From: Tamarix chinensis
Lineage: Eukaryota; Streptophyta; Magnoliopsida; Caryophyllales; Tamaricaceae
Length of the DNA stretch: 64,000 bases
Assembly: GCA_030549775.1 (NCBI GenBank)
Contig: CM060171.1
Span: 140,462,859 to 140,526,858 of the forward strand
Direction of reading: 5' to 3'
Position numbers and translations under genes: made by a program
Shown: positions 1 to 13,630 of the stretch, one piece after another
Layout: the number at the start of each line of letters is the position of its first letter
Position numbering within the stretch: position 1 is the stretch's first letter
Notes under the pieces: generated by a model
The model's database searches: none
Seen by the model: only the letters and a program-made list of their open reading frames with translations
Told to the model about the DNA's origin: nothing

Positions 1-265
1 TAATGCTTCTATACAGGTACGAAGATAATGGATCACCTTGTCTCAAGCTTATGAGAGGAATGAACTCTCTACTTGGTTTCCTATTAAAGAGGACTAAGAA
101 ATTCAGAATGGGCATACATTTCATCACAAATTGTTTCTCGTTAGCTAGCACAGAAACCCATTTGTCATAACTATCTCAAGAAAACCCTGTTCTATCCAAT
201 TATATGCTTTACTCGTGTCTACCCTGAGTACCATGGAGTTTCTTCAGCCTCAAACCTATTGTTCC
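1..265 (-). pseudogene. LINE (L1-type) reverse transcriptase fragment
   Basis: Read on the minus strand, this piece carries broken stretches of a plant non-LTR reverse transcriptase. They include a 'DTSKAYNWIE'-like block (family form: D-x-SKAYDRVEW) near 190-235 and 'SLRQGDPLSSYLYRS' near 5-50, which matches the conserved RQGDPLSPYLF block. Several stops and frame changes lie between them, so it is dead. The element runs off the left edge. To the right the similarity is lost after about 265. The family call rests on recognised motifs, not on a search. Confidence 0.6.
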
Positions 266-3200
266 ATGGTGTGTAGCATCTCAAAACCTACCAACACATT
301 ATCATTAATTAGTCTATATTCACCAAAGTTTTAATACACAACTTTTCAAAAACCTAATTCTCAAAAAATATCAGTTTTGATTTATGATATTTTTTTATAC
401 TATTTAGAGTGCTTTATTTTTATTTAAATCACAATTCTTGTAAATAATTGTTAAAGTTTTTGATTTGCTTAAAATTTTAATCTATGGATTTAAATTCATA
501 TTAGAATTTATTTAATCAATTGTTCATATGGATTATTCTAGATAAATTTGTTTATGACAATTATTTTTATTAAATTCTAATGATGTTGATTTTCATTAAA
601 AAATATATTTCTATTTTTTTCATGTGTTTTATTTTACTATTTTAAATTTGTTTCCAATTATGAATCATTCGTGTGATTATAATTTTTTTTTGAAGTTATA
701 TTTTGTTAATGAAAATGAATTGGTTCAAATTATGAAATCCCTTTGAAATAGTAAAATTATTTAACATATTATATCCCTATCAACTATTTCCATCTTTGAA
801 GTTATTTATTTTTACTAGGTTGAAACTAATTTTCTTTCATTTTTTTAGTTTATTGTTTATGGGATTTTTTTAGAAATTTTTTTAAATTAAAGTCTCTCAA
901 AGCTTGATAAAATGTTATGATTTATTTTTAATAATTAGATTTTATCATATAAGCCTTTTGATTTTATCTAAAAAGTTATTTCCAAAATTATTTTTGTTAG
1001 AATTTATTCTAGCTGATATTATATCATGATATATATACATATTTAAATAAATCACCTTTTTGTTGAAAAAAGGGAAAAAATAAAATCCAACACCGATAGC
1101 TAGTTCCCTCCCATTCCTTATTTTCTTATCTTTCTCATCTATTCTTTTGTGTGAGAAAACCTTAAACTAGCTCCTTTCCTTCTTCCTTCTTTGTTTCTCC
1201 ATCTTTTCTCTACTCCTTCAATTCACTTTATTGACACCACTAGTGAACCATCACCATGGTGCATCAAAGTAGCACAAGCCACTAGCATTAGCAATAGATG
1301 GTGCGATATTCAACCTAGTAATGGTGGCACACACCAACCAATGTCAAAATTGCTAACTATTGTCTTTTAAAATTATAGTTTGAGGTGTATGTTGTGTAGG
1401 GGATCTAGAAAAAAAAGTAGAGAGAGGATAAAGTGAAATGATCATATGTATTAATTTCAAAATGTCATAAATGTGCATGTTGGGGGGAGGGGATCTAAGG
1501 CAAGGCTGTACAGACCAGGTGGCCTAGATAGAGGTCATTTGGGTTGGTAGCTTGAGGCCTAACTTGAGACTAATGGGACCGAATTTCTTTGAGACTTGAA
1601 GAACCGGCTAGAGGGTTTTTTAAGTTTACCTTTGTCTATTAGGTTGGCTTTTGGAGGCTCAAAAACTTGGTTTGGGAAATATCTATATCATCACTCCCTT
1701 TAAATCTAACCCATTGCATCATTCATCCTTCAAGATAGAGAATCTATAGTTACAAAATAGTGAAGTACAATCTTGACTTATATATGGGGAGTTGGCGTAA
1801 GCCATACATCTAGAGCATTAAGCTAAGATTTACAAGAAAAATTGGACTAAATATACATTAGGGTGAAGTAGAAGGATCATTGTTGCTCTAAAGGGGAGCC
1901 AAAATGAAGTGTGTCAGGATAGAGAGCATGTCGAATTGAATGCCCTACAAGAAGAGATGACTAACAAAAAAGGTGGTTAGTGACAAGGGGTTAAGGAATT
2001 TTAAAATTTGAGTAATGTTGGGGGTACTCGAAGGATGGTTTGGTGATCAAGCCTTAACCAACACATGTTGGTTGGTTGCTTTTTTCTAGGTAATGAGGGC
2101 TATACGTTTTTTGTCGTTGTAATGTTATAAACAATTCATTTTGCTTTGATGCTTCATTTTCCTGATTAAACTTACTAGGGTAATCAATTATTGCTGAAAT
2201 CTCAATATTGTACCCAAATATATCTTATATGAGTGTGAAAGGTTGTGGAGACTCTTTAACTTCTGAAGTAGTCATTTTAAGGTATTTGACACCTCCTTTT
2301 CCTATTTATACCCATGTTACAATTCTTGGGTTTCTCCCTCTTCAGAAATTGCTTTGTTGGAAGCTTTAACACCCGACATATTTTCTCTACTCATTTTTTC
2401 TTGCTAAAGCACCATATTACATTTTTTATTTCATTATTAGTTTTTAGACCATGTCACTACCTTTGTTATCATCGGATCTTAATCTCTACGAAACTCCTCT
2501 TAGTGTTGAAGTAAGTAGTGGGGGTGAAAAAGTGTAAGCTTTTCAATGGTCATCAAGGTTGTGGGGTTTATGTAGCTGTTGCACCGGACACCGCCATGTT
2601 TTAAAGACATGGTAAATCCTAACCATGCTCACCCACTTTCTCTATCAATGGTCTACTATCAAACTCAATCCTCTTCCCAACCTTATGAAAACTTGACCAT
2701 TTTCACTCCTTGTTCCACTTTTTTAGTATAATGAAGTTGATTTGACCCTCTCCATTGAATAGATTCATTAATCCACTTAAGAGATGTATTTCTTTATACA
2801 AAGAGGCTTCGTACACTGAAGTTCATCTGCCTCTACATCCCTTCAGTAGGGAGCTAATTCAAACATGTTGCCTCAGCATTGCCTAGTTCATTCGCAACAC
2901 ATGGAGGATGGAGTCTCTATGGTTTCCACTTAGTGATGGTCCGATCCACCATTGAGTTATTTCAATATTTTTTTTTTCAATTTTTTTCGTCATTCCTCTA
3001 TTGTAGGCGTATATACTATTCAAACAAGGCACTGCCATAAGTTTATTAGGGTGCCTTAGTTATCTGTAAAGAGGTGGAAGCCTCAATAATTATTCGTCTA
3101 AGGGGACACTAAGTGGGGTATACCTAAAGGGGCTACCTTAATTCAGATGTGCATAAGGATCCCACATTCTCTTTGGGACATATGTGGTCCTTCTTGTCAT

Positions 3201-3469
3201 GACGACCCATCCACTAATCCTTTGTTGTTTCTCGCAAAAAGTAGGTTGCCATGTTGTCTCTCCTCAACTCAGGGTAATCCATGACCTCAAAGGTCACGTC
3301 AAAGTCTCAAATTCAACCCTCATTGTATAATACCTTTTGTGATGGATACCAAGGTGGTGTTGGAGGTTGTAGCTGAATTGAAGGCTATTCAGCTTGCTGT
3401 TGAACAAAATCTATAAAATAAATGAACATGTCCTTGAGACATGTGACTAGGGTGTCCTTGGAATGCGAA
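266..3469. other. AT-rich intergenic DNA, nothing recognised
   Basis: No reading frame here resembles a known protein; the longest open frame is 66 codons with ordinary AT-rich content. From about 1.0 to 3.4 kb base composition is less extreme than in the first kilobase, which suggests an old decayed element, but no terminal repeats, target duplications or protein motifs could be identified. Confidence 0.5.
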
Positions 3470-3709
3470 CCACAAGCATGTTGGACCATTTCATGCTACA
3501 AACACCAATATAAAAATAACCATAAACAAATTTACAACAAACAGTGGTGGAAAACGACAATAGACAACAACAACTAATAGTCATGTAAGATAAAACCACT
3601 TATAATATAGATACCTGTTCAAAACATATTTGTATATTATGAAATACAAGTATAAAGGATGCTTAAAAGAATATAATTCAATTTTAATTTATATATTCCC
3701 TCTAAACTT

Positions 3710-3905
3710 CACTACAGGCGACAATTTTAGTTTAAAGTTAGTATATATTATTTTACTATATTCTTTAAATCTTCTCACCAAGGTATAGATGACACCTATA
3801 CATTAAAAGCATTGCCTATTCCCTTAACAACTTTTTTAAAACACCTTGCTAAGGTATAGATGATGAATTTAAGTTAAAACCACTGTCTATAACCTTTTTT
3901 TATAC
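3710..3905. repeat. Possible CACTA transposon end with subterminal hairpin repeats
   Basis: The stretch opens with CACTACAGGCGAC at 3710-3722, and CACTA is the hallmark terminus of En/Spm elements. It is followed by two copies of a 'AAGGTATAGATGA' motif (about 3779 and 3851) with inverted partners 'ACACCTATAC' and 'CACTGTCTATAACC'. Such inverted GGTATAGA../..TCTATACC blocks are typical of CACTA subterminal regions. No matching right end (TGTAGTG with a 3-bp duplication) could be paired with certainty. A TGTAGTG lies near 5,385 but lacks the mirrored repeats. It could equally be an isolated fragment. Confidence 0.35.
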
Positions 3906-6230
3906 ATAAAATTAGACCATGTTATCATCACCACATATAAAACTTGTATGTATATATATATATATTTGAAATTGATACACAAGCATCAGTGATGTATATC
4001 ACATTATTATATACAACTTAAAGTCTACAAAAAATAATCAAATATATACATGATGTTTAAAAAAAAAGATCTTACATTAATAAAAAATAATAATCAAGTA
4101 TTCATGATTATATATGCAAAATTAATACATAGCCAACAATGCTAAATCAATGAAAGACCTATTGGGCTACTAAAATCCTATAAATGAAACAAGTATATAT
4201 GCCTTTATCTACATAAATTAAAAAAACCCTACTTAAACTATAGTCATTAGTTAGCTAGTTCCAAGATAAAATCCAGCCACTATTGTTTGGCTTAATTAAT
4301 TTGTCTATCTAAATGTCAAAACTCATCATTTTGATATGTCTAAGAAAAAAAAGGATACCAATTTACATGGTTATAAATATGTAATTGAAGTAAAAATATT
4401 AATAAGTAAGGTAAGTATTACATACCTCTAAATCTTCTGTCTATTATCTTATAATGACATCTATCATATATATCATGACAAAATAGCCACAATTGTCATT
4501 GCCTCCTTGTTTTAGACACAACATTAAGTAAAATCAACACATATTAATTTGCATCTTTCTATCCTAAAAAATAAACATTAAAGCATAGAAAAGATATAAA
4601 ACAAGTACTAACACACCTTCATGTAAACACATCAATTTGTTTTAAGTCCTTATTTTTGCTTATCTAGATATTTCTTGATTGACCTAATAGATGTACATGG
4701 AAATATTAATTATATAATGTAATAATTAACTCATGAAATAAATTAATTAAATCTAGAAAAAATTAGCTACCTATCACTAAGTTTTTGTGGATTATCACAT
4801 CATTTGATAGCCGATGGGTCAAACCAACATGTGATACTTCTTGAAGGATGTAAAAGGATCTAAATCAATGTTTATTAAAAGAAAAAGGGGAAAAGATTAA
4901 TCTATGCAAAAACTCCCTCATCATTTTGATTCTTTATGTTTTCACTTTTGTTAATACTATGGTTTTATACCTTTTATTTGAAACCTGGTCTTTGTGATCC
5001 TCATAGGATATCAACCAATAGCATATGAAGCTAAATATATGGTTATCCTCCATATACACGAGTATTTATTTTAATAATATATAAGGAAATAATCATGTCA
5101 TTATGTGTTAGTAATAAAAAAATTATAATAATATTGTTAAATATTATTATATATTAAAATTGAAAGAATTTATACCTTATGTATGAATTTATTTTTTGTA
5201 TTCGTAACCATCCTCTAGCTAACAAATGGACCATGTCCTCAACTCCTACATATGCATCTACTTCTTCAATCTTGAAAAACGATCACGATGATAACTCAAC
5301 TTGTATGTTCAAATCTTAATTTCTCAATACTTCATCAACATACATCCTCATCTTATAAGACAACACTTGATAGTTGACAGGAGATGTGTAGTGATTTACA
5401 TATAATGACATTCTTTTTTCCTCTAATTCCTTATCTTGTTTATCTCTAGGATTCAGCTTATTCTAGAAAATGTTACCATCCTAGTCAAAAAAAAGAAAAA
5501 AAGGAAAAAAGGTTAATAGACAATAATTAGGATGTTAATTAAATTAACTATCACTATTAATTATCATCTTAGGTTCTTCAGGATAACTAACTGACACGAC
5601 CACCCAAGTGACTACCCTCTGAATCATAGGAGATCATGATCATCATCTTTTAAATAGAGTAATTTTAAGAAAGCATATTCATTGTATGTATTATTGAGGG
5701 TTACTTAAATTGTGTTGGGCTCCAACAATCTCTCCTTAAAAACATGATTACTTCCTTGAGTGAAAATAGGCCCTTGCTTTTATATCTTGAGATCTCATGC
5801 ATATTCACCCTATACTCAAGAATTTTGTTAACTTTATATATCTCAACTGCGAAGAAGTGACACCCATACCTCAATAGGGTAGAAAGTACTTATTTTAGAG
5901 TGCTTTTGGGATCAATGATTGTCCCCAAAAATTAGCACAAGTTATTTTAAGTATGATTTTTATCAAGTCTCATGTATCCTGAAAAAAGTTCCAAGAGGTT
6001 ACCCATCCTTAAATTTATTCAAGTTAAATAAGCTTCAATATGAAGTTCTTTAATGATAAGCTTTCCAAAAATAAGGTATACATTGTTAGTATAGTTATCC
6101 TTATCAATCCTTTTTTAATTATCCACTATTTACTACTAATTTTGGGGTATTGCAAGAGACACTTTAAATAAGAAAATAATTAAAAGTAAATTTTATTACT
6201 TTATGTACTTCGGGGATAGGTACTAGGGGT
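3906..6230. other. AT-rich DNA without recognised genes
   Basis: No coding or RNA feature is supported. There are short AT runs and a (TA) run near 3953-3964. Part of this stretch may belong to the putative CACTA element whose end is proposed at 3710. Confidence 0.4.
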
Positions 6231-7200
6231 TATAGGAGTGAGCACTACTATGTTAACCATTGAGTTGGATGGTCTTTTATTCATGAAATTTAGCATTCTC
6301 TCTTTCATCCTTTTTTGGATAACAATTAACTCTACTTGGCTTGCTCTTAAAGTGTCCACTTCGAATCTTAGAAGATTGGCTTCTACTTTAGGAGCACAGG
6401 AACTATGAAGTTGTCAAAAATACTTGATAATGTAACATCGTGTAGCGACCCTTTGACTCAACCACTATGTTCCTCGGTCCCTAAATATTGAGTGATGACA
6501 TCATTTTAGCCATTTGCTGGTGCTGATTCATTTCCCGGAGCTCCTATTGTTAGAGAAATGATTTTAATTAGGGATACAAAATGATATGCAAATAATAATG
6601 CTAACTTCTTATAAATTTATCAAAGATTTATTGGGTTGGTTCTTGGTACCTTTTCCCATTTTCTTATCTATCCTAACATTCACCCAAAAATTCACACTTG
6701 TAGGAGTAACCTCCTTTTCAGTGTAGTCCTTTTCCTCCTACTTTAGAATCAAGTTAGTTATTATAGCTTGAACGTAAAAATAATAACTGTATAATGATCT
6801 AATTTATTTCCTTACCAACTCCTTTTGTGCAACATTATTGTTAGTTCATAATTTCTTATGAGAGTAAGCAATTTTTTAACCTTTTAAAGCTTCTTTTGTC
6901 ACCAATAACATACAATTTATAGAGAAAATTAATATATATTATAATCATAAGTATTATATAAGGCATTATATATAATGTGAGTATTTAACTACCTTAGCTT
7001 TCTTCTGACCATTGTCTATAGTTTCCCATAATAACCCCACATTTCCTATACCAATCTAATTTTTACTAGATGGATTATATATGACTGTTTTTTGTTATAG
7101 CAACTGTATATAAGTTTTTATCTATTTTTATTTTTGTATAGGTGAAAAAAAACTATGCTAAGATAAATATTGTCATCTTGCTACAATAAAAGATTACTAG
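6231..7200 (-). pseudogene. Possible plant transposase (Ptta/En/Spm-like) remnant
   Basis: On the minus strand, around 6240-6400, an open stretch reads 'LRFEVDTLRASQVELIV' followed by 'QKRMKERM'. This is a heptad-like coiled coil of the type at the C-terminus of plant TNP1/Ptta-class transposases. Further upstream on the same strand (about 6460-6700) are broken frames of similar flavour. Stops are frequent and no DNA-binding domain is visible. The call is weak; an unrelated coiled-coil pseudogene would look the same. Confidence 0.25.
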
Positions 7201-7333
7201 CACATAATCATATAAAGGCCCTCCTAGTATACCCCATCGAAATCTTCACAAGATAATTTGGGTTTCAAACTATTTAGGGTAGAGTTTTAAATTAAGATTA
7301 GGAAAAATTAAGCTAAAAGCTTTGATTCCAACT

Positions 7334-9770
7334 TGTAACACCCTAAATTTTTGGGCTATTATATATATAACATAGTTTAATAAAGCAGAAAACTAAAATG
7401 AGGGTCTTACCATTGCTCTTAGTAAAACTCTAGTTCCCATAACATTCTTATGTTAAAGGAAAGGGTAACCATTTGAAAAATATGCCACGAAATAAAGACA
7501 ACAAGCATAATCAATATCATATAATAAAATAACAATTGTGTAGATCGACTCCCAAAATACATTAAAAAGGGTAGGAGGGGACATAGGGGTCAAAAATATC
7601 TAGATCACTAAAGATCTCTAAGGAAACTACCAAATGACTCCCAATATAAGTCTAAACCTATAAATAATCACTCTTTCATAGACACATCATCATACAGCTC
7701 AACATCACCATCATCTAGTATTTGTAATAGGTCACCTGCAAAGTGCAATATAAGTATACCAAGGACACAAGATCTCTCTTATAAAGGTAGCATGAAACAC
7801 ATAACGCATGCCGTTAAAAGTAGAAAATCATGCGGTACATTTAATAACATGCTATCAAAATTCATACATGGAATAAAACTAGGAATAAGATCCAAGCATA
7901 CATATACTTCCTTTGATTCATACTTAACTCATATTTGATACTTCATCATAATAATCTCATATCTCATTAAATAATAATGTAGAATGTCTACCTCTAGTTA
8001 ATCTAATATAAATAATTAACATAACCAAAGAATAACAAAACAAATGTAGATTGTCTACCACTAAGTAACCTAATATAGATAGTTAGCGCATCTCAAAAAA
8101 TAATGAATTATCTATTACTAACTGATCTAATAAAGATAGTTAGATCTACTCAACAACCTTTTCCATCTGATCATTAAGTATCTATACCCTCTAAAAAGTC
8201 TATAGATCTAAATTGAGTAGACATGGGGCCTTACTTAGTATATAGAGGCAAACAAAGTATTACTCATAATGGGAAAGGCATACCACGCACAACCCTAACT
8301 TGAAGGTCATCCTGATGTTACATATGGTGGACTGCTTTCCACTAGTTGACCCGATATAGATAGTCAACACAAATCATAGCAATTTATCTTTCACTTTCAA
8401 CATGGCCAACACTTAAAACATAACCATACATTCACACATAAACAAGTTATTCTCATTTTATACATTATTCACAAATGTCAAAGGTCAATTAAAGAATTCA
8501 ACCATAGATGCCAGCCTAAAAAATACCTGAAGATTTTCAAATAAACTAGTCAATTGGTCACATAAACTAGTGGATTAGTCTAGGAAACATACTAAGAGAA
8601 AATAAGGTAAAACAACCAAATTAGTTAACTGGTATGGAGAAACCGGTTGTTTAGTGCCATTAGTTGACTATCTAAGAGCTTAGCCAATGAATTGGTACCA
8701 GATTGAAACCAACATGCAAAATTTCTTGTAAACCAGTTAAGTATTAGGAAAAAAAAATCAGCCAACTAGTTTTTACTCATAACCAGTTGAATGGTTCTAT
8801 TAGGCAACATATATACACTTCCTCATGCTTTTTTTACTCAGCCAAAAACATACCCATACTTACTTATGCCACATAAAATTTTCTAGAATTTAAACATAAC
8901 ATTCATACTTCATATTCCAAGACCTAATCCATTTCATACTTTATTTAACATCACATTTTCTCATAAAATTATCCAAATCCTAACATGCTCCTAAAATTAT
9001 TTCCATACACCAAAAATACTTAAACATAAACTAATCGTAGATTCATGCTTAGGAATAATTATAACACATATCACTTAGTACACAATTATACATTTATAAG
9101 GTCTAATTAATTTTACCTATATCTAAATTTTCAAGAAAATATGACCAACCACTAAGCTACTCTAAGGGCTTGTAGCCTTGATAACCTATCAAAAATATAA
9201 GAGAAAACATTTATCAAAATACATTTACGGTTAAAAACATAAATAAAATAGAGAAAAAGAGAGCAGTAGATGAAATAACCCTTCTCTTGGAGTAGATGAG
9301 CAAAAAAGAAAGGGAAAATTCCTTTTAAAGATGGTCTATTACATTGACTCTTTGGTTTATAGTAAGACAGAGGTCGCTACAATAGGGATTGTCCATATAA
9401 AACCCTTCCCCTGCCCTTCAAACTCTTTGGTCTATCACTTCGTCCTTCTTTCCTCTCTTTTTTTTCTTTGGTTGTTGGCCCCCACACATCTATTTCTACC
9501 ATTTTCAACCCTTCAAACCTCCATCCCACCCCAAATTTTTCATATTTTTAATTTTATTTTATGTTTGTAGTTTGTGTAATATTTATTGTTATATTATTAT
9601 TTTGGTAGTTTATTATTATTATTATTATGCATTTTCTAATTCACCTGATTTTATTTGTAGGTTGTAATTAAGGGACAAAATTAGTGTATATAGGGCTATA
9701 ATTTTAGACAATGTATATTATTTTTATTTAATATCTATTTTTAGGTTGAATATTATATAAAAGAAATGTG
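7334..9770 (-). mobile_element. LTR-type repeat, one end at 7334, other end not found
   Basis: It starts TGTAACACCCTAAA at 7334, the same terminus as the dated LTR units further right; there it is the 3' end of a minus-oriented LTR. About 350 bases in lies a block resembling the 'TACTCG..GAGTAATACC' segment of those LTRs. From about 7980 to 8370 there are roughly five diverged tandem modules of the form 'ctaagtaacctaatatagatagtta'. Around 8530-8800 these give way to 'actagt..aattggt' and 'aaccggtt' motifs. The flanking 5 bases are CAACT, but no credible right terminus followed by CAACT could be located, so the right limit is only where similarity fades. Confidence 0.45.
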
Positions 9771-10372
9771 TTGCTTCAGTTTTTTTTGTGAAGCATCACC
9801 CCTTTGTCGCGACCGCTGCCTTTTTTGCTGATAGAGTCACTTTATTGCCACCATGGATAGCTACTACTACTTCCTCTGTTATTGCACTAAATATGACCTA
9901 TGTTAGTATTTTATTAAATTTATATTTATGTGTTTTTTATTTAATTTTTTTATTTATATATATATAATTTTAGTTGGGTGGAGAAATCATATTAATAGGG
10001 TCATTTGGGTATTAAATATTTTATTATTTTATGTGTATGAATTATATTAATAATTGTATGAATGATGATATATGATGTAGATGATGATTTTTTGGTGCTC
10101 ATGACATATATTTTCATGGATAATAGATCGTTGAAAATAAATCAGAATATGTTAATATAAAAAAATCATAATATAATATTTTTTTTGAGTTGTTAAGTAA
10201 TTAGTATTTCATACATATATGAGAATAAAATTGTGCCTAGATTACTATAAAGTAATAACTAGTTTGAGATACATATTTCATAATGTGTGTGTGTGTGTAA
10301 ACGTTAATATAAAATAAAGAGAAAGTATGTATAAATTAATATGGTATCAAATATTAATAAATTAATATATAT

Positions 10373-10436
<64 letters not shown>

Positions 10437-12589
10437 AGTGTGTGTGTGTGTGTATGTGTGTGATATTAGTTATTAACATATTAACAATTGAATAAGACTT
10501 AGACTTATACTAATAAAATATGTTTACATTTTAATTTTTTAATATTGATTTATAATAATGATAGACTTATACTAATGTGGGAGCATGTTATGATCATCTT
10601 GAGTAATTATCATTTCTCATAATGGAATCCATCATCTGAAACATTTTTAATACTTATACCTTAGTTAACGAATTCACTTTTAGTCATTATTGTAGGTATA
10701 TAACATATTTTTAAGGAGAAGATTAAAACATTTTAAGATGTCAACTTACATAATATACCAAGGGTTACAAGTTACTACAAGACAAGAGAACCTATTATTA
10801 CAAGAAGTCAATATATTATTTTTTAAATGTAAATTACGGACCTTATTAGTTTATTCCATGTATAATGTTATCTACGATTGTCTTGTAATTAATGTAGTTC
10901 AATGGATGTAATATATATGTTAGTTATGAATTGTTGCAACTAATTAGTATTAGTTAGATAACTAATATTATCCAAAGTTTATATTTGTTACATGATACTT
11001 GAAGATGAGTTGTAACAACTATAGGGAACATATCTATTAGTTAGTAATTAGGTAAGTTGCTTTTAACAAGCTTATGGCTACTTCTATAATTTTTTCAATC
11101 CATTATAACACACATCCAACATGATTTGATTCTAATACAAGTGAATAACTTGATTTTTCTCCATTTTTGAGATAGAATACTCTTCATAGGAGTTATTTGA
11201 TTAATTCTTATCAATAAGCCTTTGAATGCATCTTGGAGAAACATTAAAGGATTACCCCTCCATTGTTGAGTATTGAGAATAGTTGTTGAAGAATCACTCT
11301 TCCCTTTCATTCACTTAAATCCTAAACCAAACTTCCACCATTAACCTCTAACCATTGTTGAAGATTTAGCTATTCTTCCTCCATGTATTAAACCAAACCA
11401 ATAAAAATCCTCTAATCCATGGAAACCAATAAGTTCTATAGAAGAACTACATCATATACTTAAAGTTGTAATTATTATAAATGAAAATAGTGACATGGTT
11501 TTAAGTATGTTAGTAATAAGTTAATATAATTAGTATGAAAATAAAAAAGTTTTAGTTTTTAACTTTACTTAAAAAATTATGACCAATAAAGATACTAATT
11601 TGGTAAAATATATTATATTAAAGTTAATGCAACAATATTATAGTTTTAGCTGATGAAATGCTCCTAGAATTAATATAAAAATTAAGAGTTAATATAAAAT
11701 ATATAGTTTAATACAATATATTTTATTAAAGGAGTACAAATAATATGTTACTAGTAAAAAAATGCTAGAATTAATATAAACATAAATATAACTAGCTTTA
11801 AAAGTAATAATTTAATAAGGTAATAGTAGAATTAATATAATTCATTAAAGGAGTAAAGTTAATAGCTTCATAGTGGTGAAAGACTATAATTAATATAAAA
11901 TGAAAGGACTCTAGAGGGAGGGTGTATAGGGTTTTTGGAATGGGAATGAGGATTTTTTTTGACACAAAAAGTATAGTAGTTTGGAAATAGAATTTTTCTA
12001 CTTCTACTACCAAAAGGATTTGCTTTTTTGATTTTGACTATACGATGCATTTATTGTTGAGCACTCTTCAGTTGGTTTATGAGTCTACTATTTTAATGAA
12101 TTTCTAAGATTTGATTTATAAGCTGACATAGTTATTTTATCTAGGTTTATAAATTTACTGATCCAATGACCTTTCTAAAAAATGCTAGGTGACACACAAC
12201 CTCCATATAATGAGTTTTGAGGAGATTTGTGGTTGTTAATAATGTATCTCACAAATGATACTAATATGAAAGTGAAAGAATAATTTGTGAGTGTAATTTA
12301 GCTAGAAAGAATTAGATATTACAATCAATGAGTAATTTCTAGATGAGTAGAATTAACACTAACACTTTTGAAAATATCTTAACTTGAGATGAATAGGAAA
12401 GTGAGTAGTTGATAATGAGTTGTAAGCAGAGTAAATAATTGATTTATGCAAATAATAATAGTTGAAAAAGTTGTTTGCATATTGCCTCATAAATGCTATT
12501 TATACTTATACACTCATGTGTAGTCGTTGGAGTTAAATAACATATATCCATTGCTCAAGCAACATTTTTTTTTTAAATATTTAATGTTG
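9771..12589. other. AT-rich intergenic DNA
   Basis: No gene is seen. The region holds a dinucleotide tract (listed separately) and many long A/T runs. The short open frames at 11.1-12.05 kb on the minus strand have no recognisable domains and read as chance frames. Confidence 0.5.
10363..10462. repeat. (TA)n followed by (TG)n microsatellite
   Basis: An almost pure TA tract runs from about 10363 to 10427 and passes directly into a TG-rich tract to about 10462. A shorter (TG)7 lies just upstream at about 10284-10298. This is a compound simple repeat. Confidence 0.95.
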
Positions 12590-13630
12590 ACTAGTTAATT
12601 GGTTGGGCAACCTACTTAATCGGTTGCCCTAACTAGTCAATCTATTGTTCAAACAGTCGATTGAATATGTTCAGACCTTAGATGAAAATTTTACCATTAC
12701 ACAATCTAGTCAATCGATTTAGTGATGTACATAGTTGGTCCTATAAGCCTATTTGAATAGTAGGATGGCATAGCAAACCTGTCAATGTGTCTTTTAGACT
12801 AGTCGATTGGTCTACTCCTTGGGAAAAAAATTACACCTTGTCTCAACCCTTTGCTTGGTTGGTTAAACCAGTCAATCAATTTATAAACCATTCATTGGTT
12901 TCTTAAAACCATTTGATGTGTTTACATAGAGATGAAATGATTTCTATAGTAGCAAAACTGATGGATTGGTTAGTCAAACTAGTCAATATGTTTTTGAACT
13001 AGTCGATTAGTTTTTTTGAAACCAATCAATGTGTTTAAATAGACGCCGAATGGGTTTCTATAGGAGAAAAACTCATGGACTAGTTAGTCAAACTAATCGA
13101 TTAGTTTACTGAGCTAGTTGATCCTTTTGAGTTTTTACACATTTAATGCCTTGGATTTGAACTAGGGATGGTAAAAGTTTCCATGGGTTTGGGGGTCCAT
13201 TGGGGTTCAAGAAATGTTTTTGGGGATGGGGATAGGGTCCCTATCCCTAAACCCCTCTTGATATATAAATATAAATATAAATATACATATATGTATATAC
13301 ATAAATACAATATAATATTATATTTTTCCTAAAAAATTAAAAAATAAGAATAAAAAGAAAATAATTTATTAAAAATTTTAGGGTATGAGGGTAAGAATGG
13401 GGATATATTCCTAAGTGGGGATCGGGGAGGGGAATCCCTGCTAGTAAAAGTTGGAGAATGGGGCGGGTTAGGGGATGGGGATTTATTTTGGGTTCAGGAA
13501 TGGAGACCACATCCCCGTTCTCATAGGACCCCATTGCCATCCCTAGTTTGAACCAAACCAATCGACCAGTCTTAAGAGTAGTCGACCGGTTTCGATAAGA
13601 ACCAATATGATTAAAAAGACCTTTTAAAAG
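12590..13630. repeat. Degenerate array of AGTCGATTGG-type modules
   Basis: Many copies of a motif close to 'ACTAGTCGATTGGTT' recur at irregular spacing of roughly 30-70 bases (for example near 12640, 12700, 12790, 12975, 13000, 13090 and 13570), some as the complementary 'AACCAATCGACTAGT'. The array is interrupted by a MITE at 13163-13545. A related, more diverged set occurs at 8.5-8.8 kb. The source element is not identified. Confidence 0.6.
13163..13545. mobile_element. hAT-type MITE, 383 bp, with 8-bp target duplication
   Basis: The unit begins TAGGGATGG and ends CCATCCCTA, with terminal inverted repeats that continue imperfectly (TAGGGATGGYAA then G-rich). The flanks are ATTTGAAC on the left (13155-13162) and GTTTGAAC on the right (13546-13553), an 8-bp duplication with one mismatch, as hAT transposition leaves. 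Both ends are G-rich or C-rich ('gggatgggg' and its complement), so the transcript could fold into a long hairpin, around an AT-rich centre near 13260-13370. It has no coding capacity. Confidence 0.85.

Noticed and set aside
5385..5391. TGTAGTG as right end of a short CACTA element from 3710
   Set aside because: No mirrored subterminal repeats and no matching 3-bp duplication (CTT on the left, ATT on the right).
10001..10025. GGGTATTAAA as far end of the LTR starting at 7334
   Set aside because: The following five bases do not match CAACT, and the surrounding sequence does not resemble the other LTR ends.
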